From Nonomuraea africana (GTDB lineage Bacteria > Actinomycetota > Actinomycetes > Streptosporangiales > Streptosporangiaceae): 64,000 bases of DNA. The position numbers and the translations under genes are program-made. Positions 43,701 through 50,977 of the stretch are shown piece after piece; within the stretch, counting starts at the first letter, position 1, and every line of letters begins with the position of its first letter. The stretch spans positions 2,604,001 through 2,668,000 of the forward strand of contig NZ_JADBEF010000001.1 of the NCBI RefSeq assembly GCF_014873535.1, read 5' to 3'. The notes beneath the pieces were generated by a model. It was not told where the DNA came from. It did not search any database and saw only the letters and a list, made by a program, of their open reading frames with translations.

Positions 43701-44140
43701 AACGCGGCGTCCTCAAAGCCGGAGAACGCCGTGCCCCGCCACAGCCCGAGGGCGTCGGACAGCAGCGCCGCGCGAGTGCCGGGATCATCGGCGGCCATGG
43801 CGCGCGCCGTCAGCGTCCCGAACCTGCCCATGTCGACGCTCTCGGGTTCCGTACGCAGCACATAGCCGTCGTCCCGCAGCGCCACCAACTCCCGGCCGCC
43901 CGCTTCGGCGTCCTCCAACACCTTCCGCAGCTGCCACACCTTGGTCTGCAGGGCGGCCAAGGGATTGCCGGGGAGCTCTCGCTCGGCCCACAGCTCGTCC
44001 ACGAGCCGATCCGCCGACACCGGGCGCCCCTCGTGCCACAGCAGAGCGGCCAGCAGGGCGCGGGTCTTGAGGCCGGGCACGGTGACCGGACTGCCATCCG
44101 CCCTCCACACGGCCAGCGGCCCCAGCACCCCGAATCGCAT
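40796..44140 (-). CDS. SARP-type regulator with NB-ARC and TPR domains (AfsR-like)
   Basis: 1114 residues. OmpR-like winged helix with BTAD at the N-terminus (1-245; MRFGVLGPLAVWRADGSPVT, LQTKVWQLRKVLEDAEAGGR, LQMRALHAAGRTSEALAGYQ), then a STAND ATPase (about 280-600; Walker A TGSGGVGKTSLA at 309-320, Walker B LLLVLDNCEHI) and a long TPR-like C-terminus (about 700-1090). Such proteins activate specialised-metabolism or export genes after an unknown ligand drives oligomerisation. The ATG at 44140 gives the canonical MRFGVLG start. Divergent from the DHA2 MFS gene, the obvious first target. Confidence 0.9.
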   Translation of the reverse strand: MRFGVLGPLAVWRADGSPVTVPGLKTRALLAALLWHEGRPVSADRLVDELWAERELPGNPLAALQTKVWQLRKVLEDAEAGGRELVALRDDGYVLRTEPESVDMGRFGTLTARAMAADDPGTRAALLSDALGLWRGTAFSGFEDAAFARPVITRLEEARLAAVEAYAEARIELGRHLDVVAELHELVMRHPLRERLRALQMRALHAAGRTSEALAGYQELRARLADELGLDPGPELTALHQAMLEQDPALSTVPAARTARTAGTVSAGAAPARRPATNLPAPLTGLVGRQGAVAEVKSLFAAARHLTLTGSGGVGKTSLALETAAQLAGDFPDGTWLVELAALGRTGGADAVDPVAEAVMAAIGIREGAGPVSPGVGGLCSPAESLAEALGDKRLLLVLDNCEHIVGAVAELAALLLKRVPGLRILATGQEPLGILGEVVWAVPPLEVPDLTGEADLDAVARSSAVELFVVRAAAAAPGFTLDAGNARDVSVICRRLDGIPLALELAATRVRALGVRGLVNRLDDRFRLLATGYRGAPPRQRTLRAMIDWSWELLTGAERIVLRRLAVHAEGCTLEAAEVVCAGEGVPSEDVLDLLARLVDRSLVVVADGGDEPRYRLLESVADYGLARLREAGESEDVRRRHRQYYTDLAQRAAPRLHGPDQRRRLGLLDAEAANCRRALDDAVRHGAVEDALRLVNALTWYWFLRGRLREAGRSLEAALAAATRNSTAVASLRAQARAWRAGFALLVGDDAERRQYSRVAVELSRDVADPRERARAQWFLGFALFGIGDQAASEDLIDQALAGFQALGDTWGTAAALSVRANQAHVRGDLARLAHDGRRSAELFAELADGWGRLQTVEPLAALAEMAGDYERAARLHHEGLRMAEDLGLWPDAADRLSSLGSIAMLTGDHARAREFHQRAMRLASEHSFKPGQIHAEVGLGLGARREGRLDAAESQMRHVLRWQSAMAFEPGRALALAELGFVAELRGEAEQALCLHLDGWSAARQTGDARAMALALEGLAGAHALAGRHAYAAVLLGAAHAARDSVGMPLPPAERGDVERITRVVRQHLDEDAYQAVFRRGGVLTPEEALAAAPRPDPLPRSPPADCSVSG

Positions 44141-44285
44141 GGGAGCCACGGTAACGCAGCCCCGCGACGTGCCGAGAGCCGGCCGTGAGCGGGCGATGAG
44201 CGGCTCGTGAGCGCCGGGCCGCAGGCTGGGCCGTGTCCACCACCGCCCCCGCCAAAGGCGATCCACGAACCACGGAGGCACACCC

Positions 44286-45884
44286 ATGACGACACAAGCA
44301 CAGGACCCGGCCGATCACCGAGCCGGGCCCCGGGAATGGCTCGGCCTCTTCGTCCTCACCCTCCCCACCATCCTGCTGGCCCTGGACGCGACCGTACTGA
44401 ACCTGGCGGTACCCCACCTCAGCGCCGACCTCAAGCCCAGCAGCACCGAACTGCTGTGGACCATCGACATCTACGGCTTCATGATCGCCGGGTTCCTGGT
44501 GACCATGGGCACGCTGGGCGACCGCATCGGCCGCCGCAGGCTGCTGATGATCGGGGCGCTCGGCTTCGGCCTCGCCTCGATCCTCGCCGCGAAGTCCACC
44601 AGCCCGGAAATGCTGATCGCGGCCCGCGCGCTGCTCGGCATCACCGGCGCCACGCTGATGCCCTCGACACTGGCCCTGATCAGCAACATGTTCAAAGACC
44701 CCCGGCAGCGCGGAGTCGCCATCAGCGTGTGGGTCACCTGCTTCTCCGTCGGCACCGCCGTCGGCCCGGTCCTGGGCGGCGCGCTCCTGCAGCGGTTCTG
44801 GTGGGGTTCGGTGTTCCTGCTCGCCGTCCCGGTGATGGCGGTGCTCCTGGTGGCCGCACCACTGCTGCTGCCCGAGTACAAGAACACGCAGGCGGGCCGC
44901 ATCGACCTCACCAGCGTGATGCTCTCCCTGGTCACGGTGCTACCGGTGATCTACGGGATCAAGCGCCTGGCCGAGCACGGGCCGGACGCCCTCGCGGCCA
45001 CCACGATCCTCGCCGGCGCGGCCTTCGGCGTGGTGTTCGCCCTGCGCCAGCGCAAGCTGGCCGACCCGCTGCTGGACCTGCGGCTGTTCGCCAACCGCGC
45101 GTTCAGCGCCGCGCTGCTGGTGCTCCTGCTCGGCCTCGGCCTGATGGGCGGGCTGTACCTGTTCATCACGCAGTACCTCCAGCTGGTGGCGGGCCTGACA
45201 CCGATCACGGCCGGCCTGTGGCTGCTGCCCGCCGCCGCGACGCTGATCGCGGCCTCCTCGCTGACGCCCGCGATCACCCGGCGGGTGCGCCCCGGATACG
45301 TCCTCGGCGGCGCGCTGTCCCTCTCGGTGCTGGGCTACGCCCTGATCACCCAGGTCGACAGCACCCACGGGCTGCCGCTGCTGGTGACCGGCTTCGTGCT
45401 CATCTACACCGGCATCAGCCCGATGATGGCGCTCGGCACGGACCTGGTCGTCGGCTCCGCGCCGCTCGACAAGGCCGGTTCGGCCGCAGCGATGTCGGAG
45501 ACGGGCATGGAGTTCGGCATCGCGCTGGGCATCGCCGGCCTGGGCAGCGTCGTCACCGCCGCCTACCGGGACGAGATCGGCGACGCCCTGCCCAAGGACC
45601 TCCCCGAGCCGGCCGCAGGCATCGCGCGCGACACGCTCGCCGGCGCCGACGCCATCGCAGCGGACCTGCCCGGCCCGATCGCCGCCCACGTCCTGGAACA
45701 GGCCCGGGAAGCGTTCACCAGCGGACTGAACCTCGCGGGCGGTATCGCGGGCGCCATCGTGGCGATGCTGGCCGTCACCGCGATCGTCCTGCTGCGGCAC
45801 GTGCCCTCCAGCGGCGGGCCCGACAAGGAAACCGGCAAGGCCACACCGACCAGGGAACCGGCCACCGCCGGAGACAGCCACTGA
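44286..45884 (+). CDS. MFS drug exporter (DHA2, QacA/SmvA-like)
   Basis: 532 residues, 14 helices. LALDATVLNLAVPHLSADLK (helix 1 with Asp), motif A GTLGDRIGRRRLLMIG and motif C VGPVLGGALLQRF are all present; the length and the ISNMF/YKNT strings are like QacA, SmvA and LfrA, which export quaternary ammonium compounds and dyes. GGAGG is 9 bases before the ATG. Divergent from the SARP-type gene with 145 bases between. Confidence 0.9.
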   Translation: MTTQAQDPADHRAGPREWLGLFVLTLPTILLALDATVLNLAVPHLSADLKPSSTELLWTIDIYGFMIAGFLVTMGTLGDRIGRRRLLMIGALGFGLASILAAKSTSPEMLIAARALLGITGATLMPSTLALISNMFKDPRQRGVAISVWVTCFSVGTAVGPVLGGALLQRFWWGSVFLLAVPVMAVLLVAAPLLLPEYKNTQAGRIDLTSVMLSLVTVLPVIYGIKRLAEHGPDALAATTILAGAAFGVVFALRQRKLADPLLDLRLFANRAFSAALLVLLLGLGLMGGLYLFITQYLQLVAGLTPITAGLWLLPAAATLIAASSLTPAITRRVRPGYVLGGALSLSVLGYALITQVDSTHGLPLLVTGFVLIYTGISPMMALGTDLVVGSAPLDKAGSAAAMSETGMEFGIALGIAGLGSVVTAAYRDEIGDALPKDLPEPAAGIARDTLAGADAIAADLPGPIAAHVLEQAREAFTSGLNLAGGIAGAIVAMLAVTAIVLLRHVPSSGGPDKETGKATPTREPATAGDSH

Positions 45885-45977
45885 ACGCGGCGCGAAAGAC
45901 GGCGCGGGACGGCCCAGCCGAACGACTCCACCAAGCCGCCCCGCCGCCGCGCCCGACGAAAAGCGGGGGAGCAGGCC

Positions 45978-47507
45978 TCAGATGTCGCGGAAGGTCTCGA
46001 TCCGCGCACCCAGCGCCGTCAACCGCTCCGCCAGATCCTCATACCCCCGATTGATCACATACACGTTCCGCAGCACCGATGTCCCCTCCGCCGCCATCAT
46101 CGCCAGCAGCACCACCACCGCAGGACGCAACGCCGGAGGACACATCATCTCCGCCGACCGCCACCGCGTCGGCCCCTCCACCAGCACCCGATGCGGATCC
46201 AGCAACTTCACCGACGCCCCCAGCCGCGTCAGCTCCGTCAAATAGATCGCCCGATTGTCGTACACCCAGTCATGAATCAGCGTCGACCCCTGCGCCGTCG
46301 CCGCGATCGCCGCGAAGAACGGCACATTGTCGATGTTCAGCCCAGGAAACGGCATCGGATGAATCTTGTCCGTGGGGGAGACCAGCTTCGACGGACGCAC
46401 CGTCAGATCCACCAGACGCGTACGACCATTCGCCGCCCGATACTCCACCCCCCGATCATGATCCAGCCCCATCTCCTCCAGCACCGCCAGCTCGATCTCC
46501 AGGAACTCGATCGGCACCCGGCAGATCGTCAGCTCCGACGACGTCACCACCGCCGCCGCCAGCAGACTCATCGCCTCCACCGGATCCTCAGAGGGGGAGT
46601 AGTCGACATCCGCCTCGATGTCCGGCACCCCGTGCACCGTCAACGTCGTCGTCCCGACGCCCTCCACCTTCACACCCAGCTCCTCCAGGAAGAAGCACAG
46701 GTCCTGCACCATGTAGTTCGACGACGCGTTGCGGATCACCGACACCCCGTCATGACGCGCCGCCGCCAGCAGCGCGTTCTCCGTCACCGTGTCACCCCGC
46801 TCGGTCAACACGATCGGCCTGGTAGGGGAGACCGACGCGTCCACCCTGGCGTGATACATCCCGCCCGTCGCCGTCACCTCGAGACCGAAATGCTTCAACG
46901 CGCTCATGTGCGGCTGCACCGTCCGCGTCCCCAGATCACACCCACCCGCGTACGGGATCTCGAACTGCTCCGCCCGATGCATCAACGGCCCCAGGAACAT
47001 GATCACACTCCTGGTACGGCGCGCGGCCTCGGTGTCCATCGACGCCAGATCCAACCGCGCAGGCGGAACGATCTCCAGATCGCTCCCACCGTTGATCCAC
47101 CGCGCCCGCACCCCGATCGAGGCCAGCACCTCCAGAATCCGGTAGACCTCCTCGATCCGCGCCACCTTCCGCAAGATCGTCCGACCCGAATTCAACAACG
47201 ACGCGCACAACAACGCCACACACGCGTTCTTGCTCGTCTTCACCTCGATGCTGCCCGACAACCGCCGGCCACCCACCACCCGCAGATGCATCGGCCCCGC
47301 ATACCCCAGCGACACGATCTCGCTATCGAGCGCCTCACCGATCCGGGCAATCATCTCAAGACTGATGTTCTGATTACCCTTCTCGATCCGGTTCACCGCA
47401 CTCTGACTCGTCGCCAAAGCCTCCGCCAGCTGCAGCTGCGTCCAACCACGATGCTGCCGCGCATCCCTGATCAGCCTGCCGATCCGCACAAGATAGTCAT
47501 CCGCCAT
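45978..47507 (-). CDS. XRE helix-turn-helix fused to a MurA-like enolpyruvyl transferase
   Basis: 509 residues. Residues 6-62 are an XRE DNA-binding domain (IGRLIRDARQHRGWTQLQLA, TSQSAVNRIEKGNQN). Residues about 72-509 are an EPSP/MurA fold: SGSIEVKTSKNACVALL keeps the Lys93-Asn94 pair (MurA Lys22-Asn23), YAGGCDLGTRTVQPH keeps the catalytic-loop cysteine (Cys190, MurA Cys115), and FPGLNIDNVPFF keeps the late Asp. It could be an active UDP-GlcNAc enolpyruvyl transferase that also binds DNA, or a sensor using the MurA fold. ATG at 47507 has a weak AGG; a start at 47549 would run through the palindrome at 47521-47536. Confidence 0.85.
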   Translation of the reverse strand: MADDYLVRIGRLIRDARQHRGWTQLQLAEALATSQSAVNRIEKGNQNISLEMIARIGEALDSEIVSLGYAGPMHLRVVGGRRLSGSIEVKTSKNACVALLCASLLNSGRTILRKVARIEEVYRILEVLASIGVRARWINGGSDLEIVPPARLDLASMDTEAARRTRSVIMFLGPLMHRAEQFEIPYAGGCDLGTRTVQPHMSALKHFGLEVTATGGMYHARVDASVSPTRPIVLTERGDTVTENALLAAARHDGVSVIRNASSNYMVQDLCFFLEELGVKVEGVGTTTLTVHGVPDIEADVDYSPSEDPVEAMSLLAAAVVTSSELTICRVPIEFLEIELAVLEEMGLDHDRGVEYRAANGRTRLVDLTVRPSKLVSPTDKIHPMPFPGLNIDNVPFFAAIAATAQGSTLIHDWVYDNRAIYLTELTRLGASVKLLDPHRVLVEGPTRWRSAEMMCPPALRPAVVVLLAMMAAEGTSVLRNVYVINRGYEDLAERLTALGARIETFRDI

Positions 47508-47520
47508 AACAGGGAAACCT

Positions 47521-47536
47521 ATCTCACATATGAGAT
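47521..47536. promoter_or_regulatory. Palindrome before the XRE-MurA gene
   Basis: ATCTCA-CATA-TGAGAT, a perfect inverted repeat 14 bases upstream of the ATG and inside the 50-base gap after hypX. An XRE dimer would fit it, so it is the best candidate for autoregulation by the fusion protein. Confidence 0.6.
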
Positions 47537-47557
47537 GCACACGCGACAAACGAGACC

Positions 47558-49231
47558 TCAGAGACCAGCAACCCCACGATGCGACGCAAGATGCGCCGGC
47601 GTCGCCACCGCCTTCACCTTCCCCACAAAAGCCCGCCGCGCCTCCGCGAACCCATTCCGGTCATCGAACATATCCCGGCTCATCTCCGCCAACTCCTCGA
47701 TCCGATACGCCTCCAACGGCTTACGCCGCTCATCCTCCTCCCGCCGCTCCCGCTTCACCCGCACCAACTCCTCATAGTCATCCCGACCCGCCAACCGCTC
47801 CGCATACTCCAGAACCTCCTGCTCGAACTCCTCCCTCGACCCCTTCAACAACCGATCAGCCAACCCCAGCGACACCGCCTGCGCCGCCCCCACCGGCAAC
47901 GCATCACCCGTCAACGACCCCGCCACCTCCGCACCCACCCGCCGAGGCAGCACATACGTCCAGTACTCCGAACCGAACAGCCCCATCGTCCGATAATGCG
48001 GATTCAACACCCGCCCCTCACGCACCAGCACCCGATCCGCGCCCAGCGCCATCATCACCCCACCGGCACCGGCGTTACCCCCCATCGACGCCACCACCAA
48101 CTGCCCCGTACACGCGATGATCTCCCGGCACACCCCGTTGATGGCGTTGATGTTCATCCACGCCTCCATCTCCGGATGCCGCGCCGACTCGATCACATTC
48201 AGATGAATCCCGTTCGAGAACACCTCACCACCACGAACCACCACCACCCGCGTGTCCTGCGCCACCGCGTACTGCAGCGCCTCCACCAACCGCCGGCACT
48301 GATTCGTCGCCATCGCCCCGTTGTAGAAGTCGAAAGTCACCACCCCGACCCGACCCGCCCGCTGATACGTGATCTCCGAGAACCCCGGCTGACTCGACGG
48401 CGCCCGCCCCAGCCGACGCCGCAGCACCGACACAGCAGGCAACTTCACCCCAGCCCGATCCTCACGCCGCAACTGACCGACCCACACCGTCCCATCACCG
48501 GTGTGCACCAGCACCGCCCCACCCCGCCGCGCCGCCACCGAACCCGGCTGACCCACCAACTCAGGCCCCAGCCGCGCGTCGAAGACCCGCACCGGCATCC
48601 CGCACAGCAACGCCGCCGCCCCCGGCGCCCCGTCAGCCGCCCGGATCCGCCGCACCACCCGCTCCGACGACTCCGCCCACGAGAACTCCCGATCCGCCCG
48701 CGTCATCGCCGGACGCAACCGCCCCCACACCTCAGAACGCCCGTAATCCAGCGGCACAGGCACGAACGACGGATCCGCCGCCTTCTGCGCCACCTCCACC
48801 ACCAACTCCACCGCGGCATCCGCCACCAGCCCGTTGTACAACGAACTCTTCCGCATCGGGTCGGCCGGCAACGCGAACTCCCGCCACCCCCAGATCGGCC
48901 CCGCGTCCATCTCCTCGACCGCCTGCAACGCCGTCACACCCCAGCGCGGCTCACCGTCGAGAATCGCCCAGTCCAGCGAGGACGGACCCCTGTCGCCCCG
49001 CGGACCCGGGTGAATGATGATCACCCGGTGCTCACGCCACAGCCGCTCCGGCACCCTGTCCTTCAGGAACGGACAGATCACCAGGTCCGGCTTGGCCAGC
49101 GCCACCGCCTCGAGCATCACCTGCTCCGACAGCGCCAGTTCGACCGTCACCTCGTGGCCGGCCTCGCGCAGTTCGATCCAGGCGCGCTGGGTCAGGCCGT
49201 TGAACGCAGAGACGAGGAGGAGAATCCGCAC
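47558..49231 (-). CDS. hypX: HypX-like formyltransferase/crotonase fusion protein
   Basis: 557 residues. N-terminal half (1-270) is a formyl-tetrahydrofolate-binding formyltransferase domain with IIIHPGPRGDRGPSSLDWAI (72-91); C-terminal half (about 285-557) is a crotonase domain with VVTFDFYNGAMATNQCRRLV, GNAGAGGVMMALGADRVL and LNPHYRTMGLFGSEYWTYVL. The combination is diagnostic for HypX/HoxX, which makes CO from formyl-THF via formyl-CoA for the [NiFe]-hydrogenase centre under air. No hydrogenase gene is in the window. GTG at 49231 is 9 bases after GAAGGA. Followed after 50 bases by the XRE-MurA gene on the same strand. Confidence 0.88.
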   Translation of the reverse strand: MRILLLVSAFNGLTQRAWIELREAGHEVTVELALSEQVMLEAVALAKPDLVICPFLKDRVPERLWREHRVIIIHPGPRGDRGPSSLDWAILDGEPRWGVTALQAVEEMDAGPIWGWREFALPADPMRKSSLYNGLVADAAVELVVEVAQKAADPSFVPVPLDYGRSEVWGRLRPAMTRADREFSWAESSERVVRRIRAADGAPGAAALLCGMPVRVFDARLGPELVGQPGSVAARRGGAVLVHTGDGTVWVGQLRREDRAGVKLPAVSVLRRRLGRAPSSQPGFSEITYQRAGRVGVVTFDFYNGAMATNQCRRLVEALQYAVAQDTRVVVVRGGEVFSNGIHLNVIESARHPEMEAWMNINAINGVCREIIACTGQLVVASMGGNAGAGGVMMALGADRVLVREGRVLNPHYRTMGLFGSEYWTYVLPRRVGAEVAGSLTGDALPVGAAQAVSLGLADRLLKGSREEFEQEVLEYAERLAGRDDYEELVRVKRERREEDERRKPLEAYRIEELAEMSRDMFDDRNGFAEARRAFVGKVKAVATPAHLASHRGVAGL

Positions 49232-49590
49232 GTGAGGTCATCCTTCAGAGCTGAACTTCGGCTAAAGAAGTGATGCTGACATGCCTGAGCAAACCCGAGT
49301 GACAGAACACCGCAAATTCCCGAATTTCCCGACATCTGGACCCGGACATTGAGTGACAAACAGGACAAAAGTCCGCACGGGACGGCGCGACAACGGGGGA
49401 GAGGTACGTCACAAAAAGATGCGCTCATGTCCTCACATGGACAGAGGGAGATGAGCGACACGGGAGTGCGGTCGGCACGGGGAGCGGGTCGGCCGCCATG
49501 CCGTCCATGCAAGACGAAGAGCGCGAACGGCCCCTGTCGGCCGTTTCTTACACCAAACAGAATTCACCTTCTGTCCGGTTTAGCTACGAT
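49232..49590. other. AT-richer intergenic region before hypX
   Basis: 359 bases between the hypX start and the end of the 81-residue membrane-protein gene, visibly less GC-rich than its surroundings. It holds TTCAG-AG-CTGAA (49244-49255) close to hypX, the hairpin at 49526-49545, and TTCGTACGAA (about 49598-49607) just past its border. No gene seen; a small RNA cannot be excluded. Confidence 0.5.
49526..49545 (-). terminator. Hairpin downstream of the L7/L12-like membrane-protein genes
   Basis: AACGGCC (49526-49532) and GGCCGTT (49539-49545) with loop CCTGTC, about 45 bases beyond the stop of the 81-residue gene. In plus-strand reading it is followed by TCTT, so it could stop transcription in either direction. 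Confidence 0.5.
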
Positions 49591-49836
49591 TCATAGCTTT
49601 CGTACGAATCGCGTGGCGGCGCGATGACTCATACCCGTCTCGCCGCGCACCAGGAAAACCGCGTCCTGGAACTGTCCCGCGGCCTTCAGCTCACGCGCCT
49701 GATCGGCCACGTCGAGGCTGGGCAGGAGGCGGTTGCGGGGGCGCCGCGTCAGCCGTACGGCCAGGAAGATCAACCAGATGATCGCCGCTGTCACGAGAAC
49801 GGTCAGGAGGACGAGGGAACCCAGACTCGTCGGCAT
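49591..49836 (-). CDS. Membrane-anchored protein with one L7/L12-C-terminal-like repeat
   Basis: 81 residues. One hydrophobic helix (about 6-27, LGSLVLLTVLVTAAIIWLIF), a basic stop-transfer (VRLTRRPRNR), then one helical unit ADQARELKAAGQFQDAVFLV followed by RGETGMSHRAATRFVRKL. This unit has the spacing of the L7/L12 C-terminal segment (A-hydrophobic...-TG-S/L-...-A-...-V). It is 19 bases downstream of the 150-residue paralogue, same strand. Function unknown. Confidence 0.65.
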   Translation of the reverse strand: MPTSLGSLVLLTVLVTAAIIWLIFLAVRLTRRPRNRLLPSLDVADQARELKAAGQFQDAVFLVRGETGMSHRAATRFVRKL

Positions 49837-49855
49837 GTGTCGATCGTAACGCCGA

Positions 49856-50308
49856 TCACAGCGCCTGCACGAAGGTCTGCGCCTCGCTCTGGCTCATTCC
49901 GGTCTCGCCGATCACCAGGTGCACGGCTTGCTCGGCACGGCCGTCGGCCTTGAGTCGGCGGACTCTGGTGGCGAGGTCGGGCTGGTGGGCGCGTGGTTGC
50001 GGTTGTGGGAGGCGGGCCATGGCGGGGTGGTCGATGAGGCGGTGTCCTGCGCGCATGCCGTCGACGGCGGTTTTGGCGTCTTTGAGGCTGAGGCCGGTGT
50101 GCTCGCGCAGGATCTTGATGGCGAGGATCGGTTTGCCTTGATCGACGAGGGCCTGCAGGTGGTGTTCGAGTTCGGCGGGTGTTCGGGGTGTGATCAGTGG
50201 GTTGGGTGTGCGGGCTCGGGCGGCTTTGGTGGCGCTGAGGGCGATGGCCGCGATGATGCCGATGGCGAGGAGGACGGGGAGGATTTCGGGGATTCCGATG
50301 TTCGTCAT
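49856..50308 (-). CDS. Membrane-anchored protein with two L7/L12-C-terminal-like repeats
   Basis: 150 residues. Hydrophobic helix at about 8-27 (LPVLLAIGIIAAIALS), then two repeat units: LEHHLQALVDQGKPILAIKI with LREHTGLSLKDAKTAVDGMR (about 48-88), the second being very like the L7/L12 helix that binds translation factors, and LATRVRRLKADGRAEQAVHL with VIGETGMSQSEAQTFVQAL at the end. The second repeat closely resembles the single repeat of the neighbouring 81-residue protein. A 24-base metal-regulator-like palindrome lies 27 bases upstream. Confidence 0.68.
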   Translation of the reverse strand: MTNIGIPEILPVLLAIGIIAAIALSATKAARARTPNPLITPRTPAELEHHLQALVDQGKPILAIKILREHTGLSLKDAKTAVDGMRAGHRLIDHPAMARLPQPQPRAHQPDLATRVRRLKADGRAEQAVHLVIGETGMSQSEAQTFVQAL

Positions 50309-50334
50309 GGCTTGATCGTAGCTTCGCGCGTTTG

Positions 50335-50358
50335 CTTGATAATGAGCATTATGTCAAG
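50335..50358. promoter_or_regulatory. Palindrome resembling a Fur/Zur-family box
   Basis: CTTG-ATAATG-AG-CATTAT-GT-CAAG: inner arms of six bases and outer arms of four, with a two-base bulge. AT-rich ATAATG/CATTAT halves are typical of Fur and Zur operators. It lies upstream of the 150-residue gene (minus) and about 140 bases before the four-cysteine protein gene (plus). The minus strand also reads TTGACA here. Confidence 0.45.
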
Positions 50359-50421
50359 TTGAGGCGGTGGGCGGCGTGGCGTCTTGCTCCCCCGGATGTT
50401 GACGGGTGTTTTTGACGGATC

Positions 50422-50459
50422 GTCGAAATATCGACCCGGAATGATTGAGTGCGCATAGT
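50422..50459 (+). promoter_or_regulatory. Probable promoter of the four-cysteine protein gene
   Basis: CATAGT (50454-50459) as -10 with TCGACC (50431-50436) 17 bases upstream as a weak -35; GTCGA-AATA-TCGAC (50422-50435) overlaps the -35 and could be an operator. Confidence 0.4.
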
Positions 50460-50496
50460 GTGGGTTACCCGGCGAGACTGCGGATAAGGAGCACAC

Positions 50497-50727
50497 GTGG
50501 GGAACGACGGGATTTTGTGCCAGGTGTGCCAGGGGGTCCTGCCCGCTTCCGGCCGTGACGCGTACACACCCGCCAGGGGGCGGCTGATCGTCACCAACGG
50601 GTACTGCGAGGGTGGCTGCGCGGAGCGGGTGGCGTCGCGGCAGCGTCCGATGGAGGCTCCGGTACGGCAGCAGCAGCCGCCGGCGGCGGCTCCTCAGGCT
50701 CCCGCGGTGCGGGTGCTGACTTCCTAG
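50497..50727 (+). CDS. Small four-cysteine protein
   Basis: 76 residues. CQVC (Cys8, Cys11) and YCEGGC (Cys37, Cys41) form two pairs as in a small zinc ribbon or knuckle; the C-terminal half is Gln/Pro/Ala-rich and likely disordered. AAGGAG lies 6 bases before the GTG, a strong site that supports real translation. I do not recognise the family. Its stop overlaps the end of a hydrolase remnant on the other strand. Confidence 0.7.
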   Translation: MGNDGILCQVCQGVLPASGRDAYTPARGRLIVTNGYCEGGCAERVASRQRPMEAPVRQQQPPAAAPQAPAVRVLTS

Positions 50728-50924
50728 GGAGGGCCACTCCCCTGCCCTGTCGCGGCCTCGGCGTAGGCCGCGGGGGTTTCCATGGGCATCAGGCGTCCGG
50801 CGCCCTCGAACACGCGTAGCTTCCAGTCGGGTCTGCGGCTGAGCAGGTAGTCGACGGTGGGGCGGTCGATCAGGGGGTCCTGGTCGCCCCACAGCAGCAG
50901 GGTGGGCGCTCGTACGGGTTCTCG
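50724..50924 (-). pseudogene. C-terminal remnant of an alpha/beta hydrolase
   Basis: Reads REPVRAPTLLLWGDQDPLID, RPTVDYLLSRRPDWKLRVFE, GAGRLMPMETPAAYAEA and stops at 50724-50726. WGDQDPLI carries the acid of the catalytic triad, and the terminal GAGRLMPMETP corresponds to the usual GAGHxxxxExP with His changed to Arg. The core of the hydrolase is absent upstream, so it is a fragment. Confidence 0.7.
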
Positions 50925-50977
50925 TCGGTCCCGAGGAGGTCGGTGTCATCGACGTCGATGACACCTGTTGACCGCCG

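Noticed and set aside
40928..44188. Plus-strand open frame of more than 1000 codons opposite the SARP gene.
   Set aside because: Composition typical of an antisense shadow; no recognisable motif.
44286..45884. Specialised-metabolite cluster around the SARP regulator.
   Set aside because: No PKS, NRPS, terpene, RiPP or other core biosynthetic gene is present between 38 and 56 kb; only regulator and exporter.
47541..47549. Upstream ATG giving a 14-residue longer XRE-MurA protein.
   Set aside because: The extra codons would encode the palindrome at 47521-47536 and have no XRE similarity.
47579..49273. Plus-strand Arg/His-rich frame opposite hypX.
   Set aside because: No domain; shadow frame.
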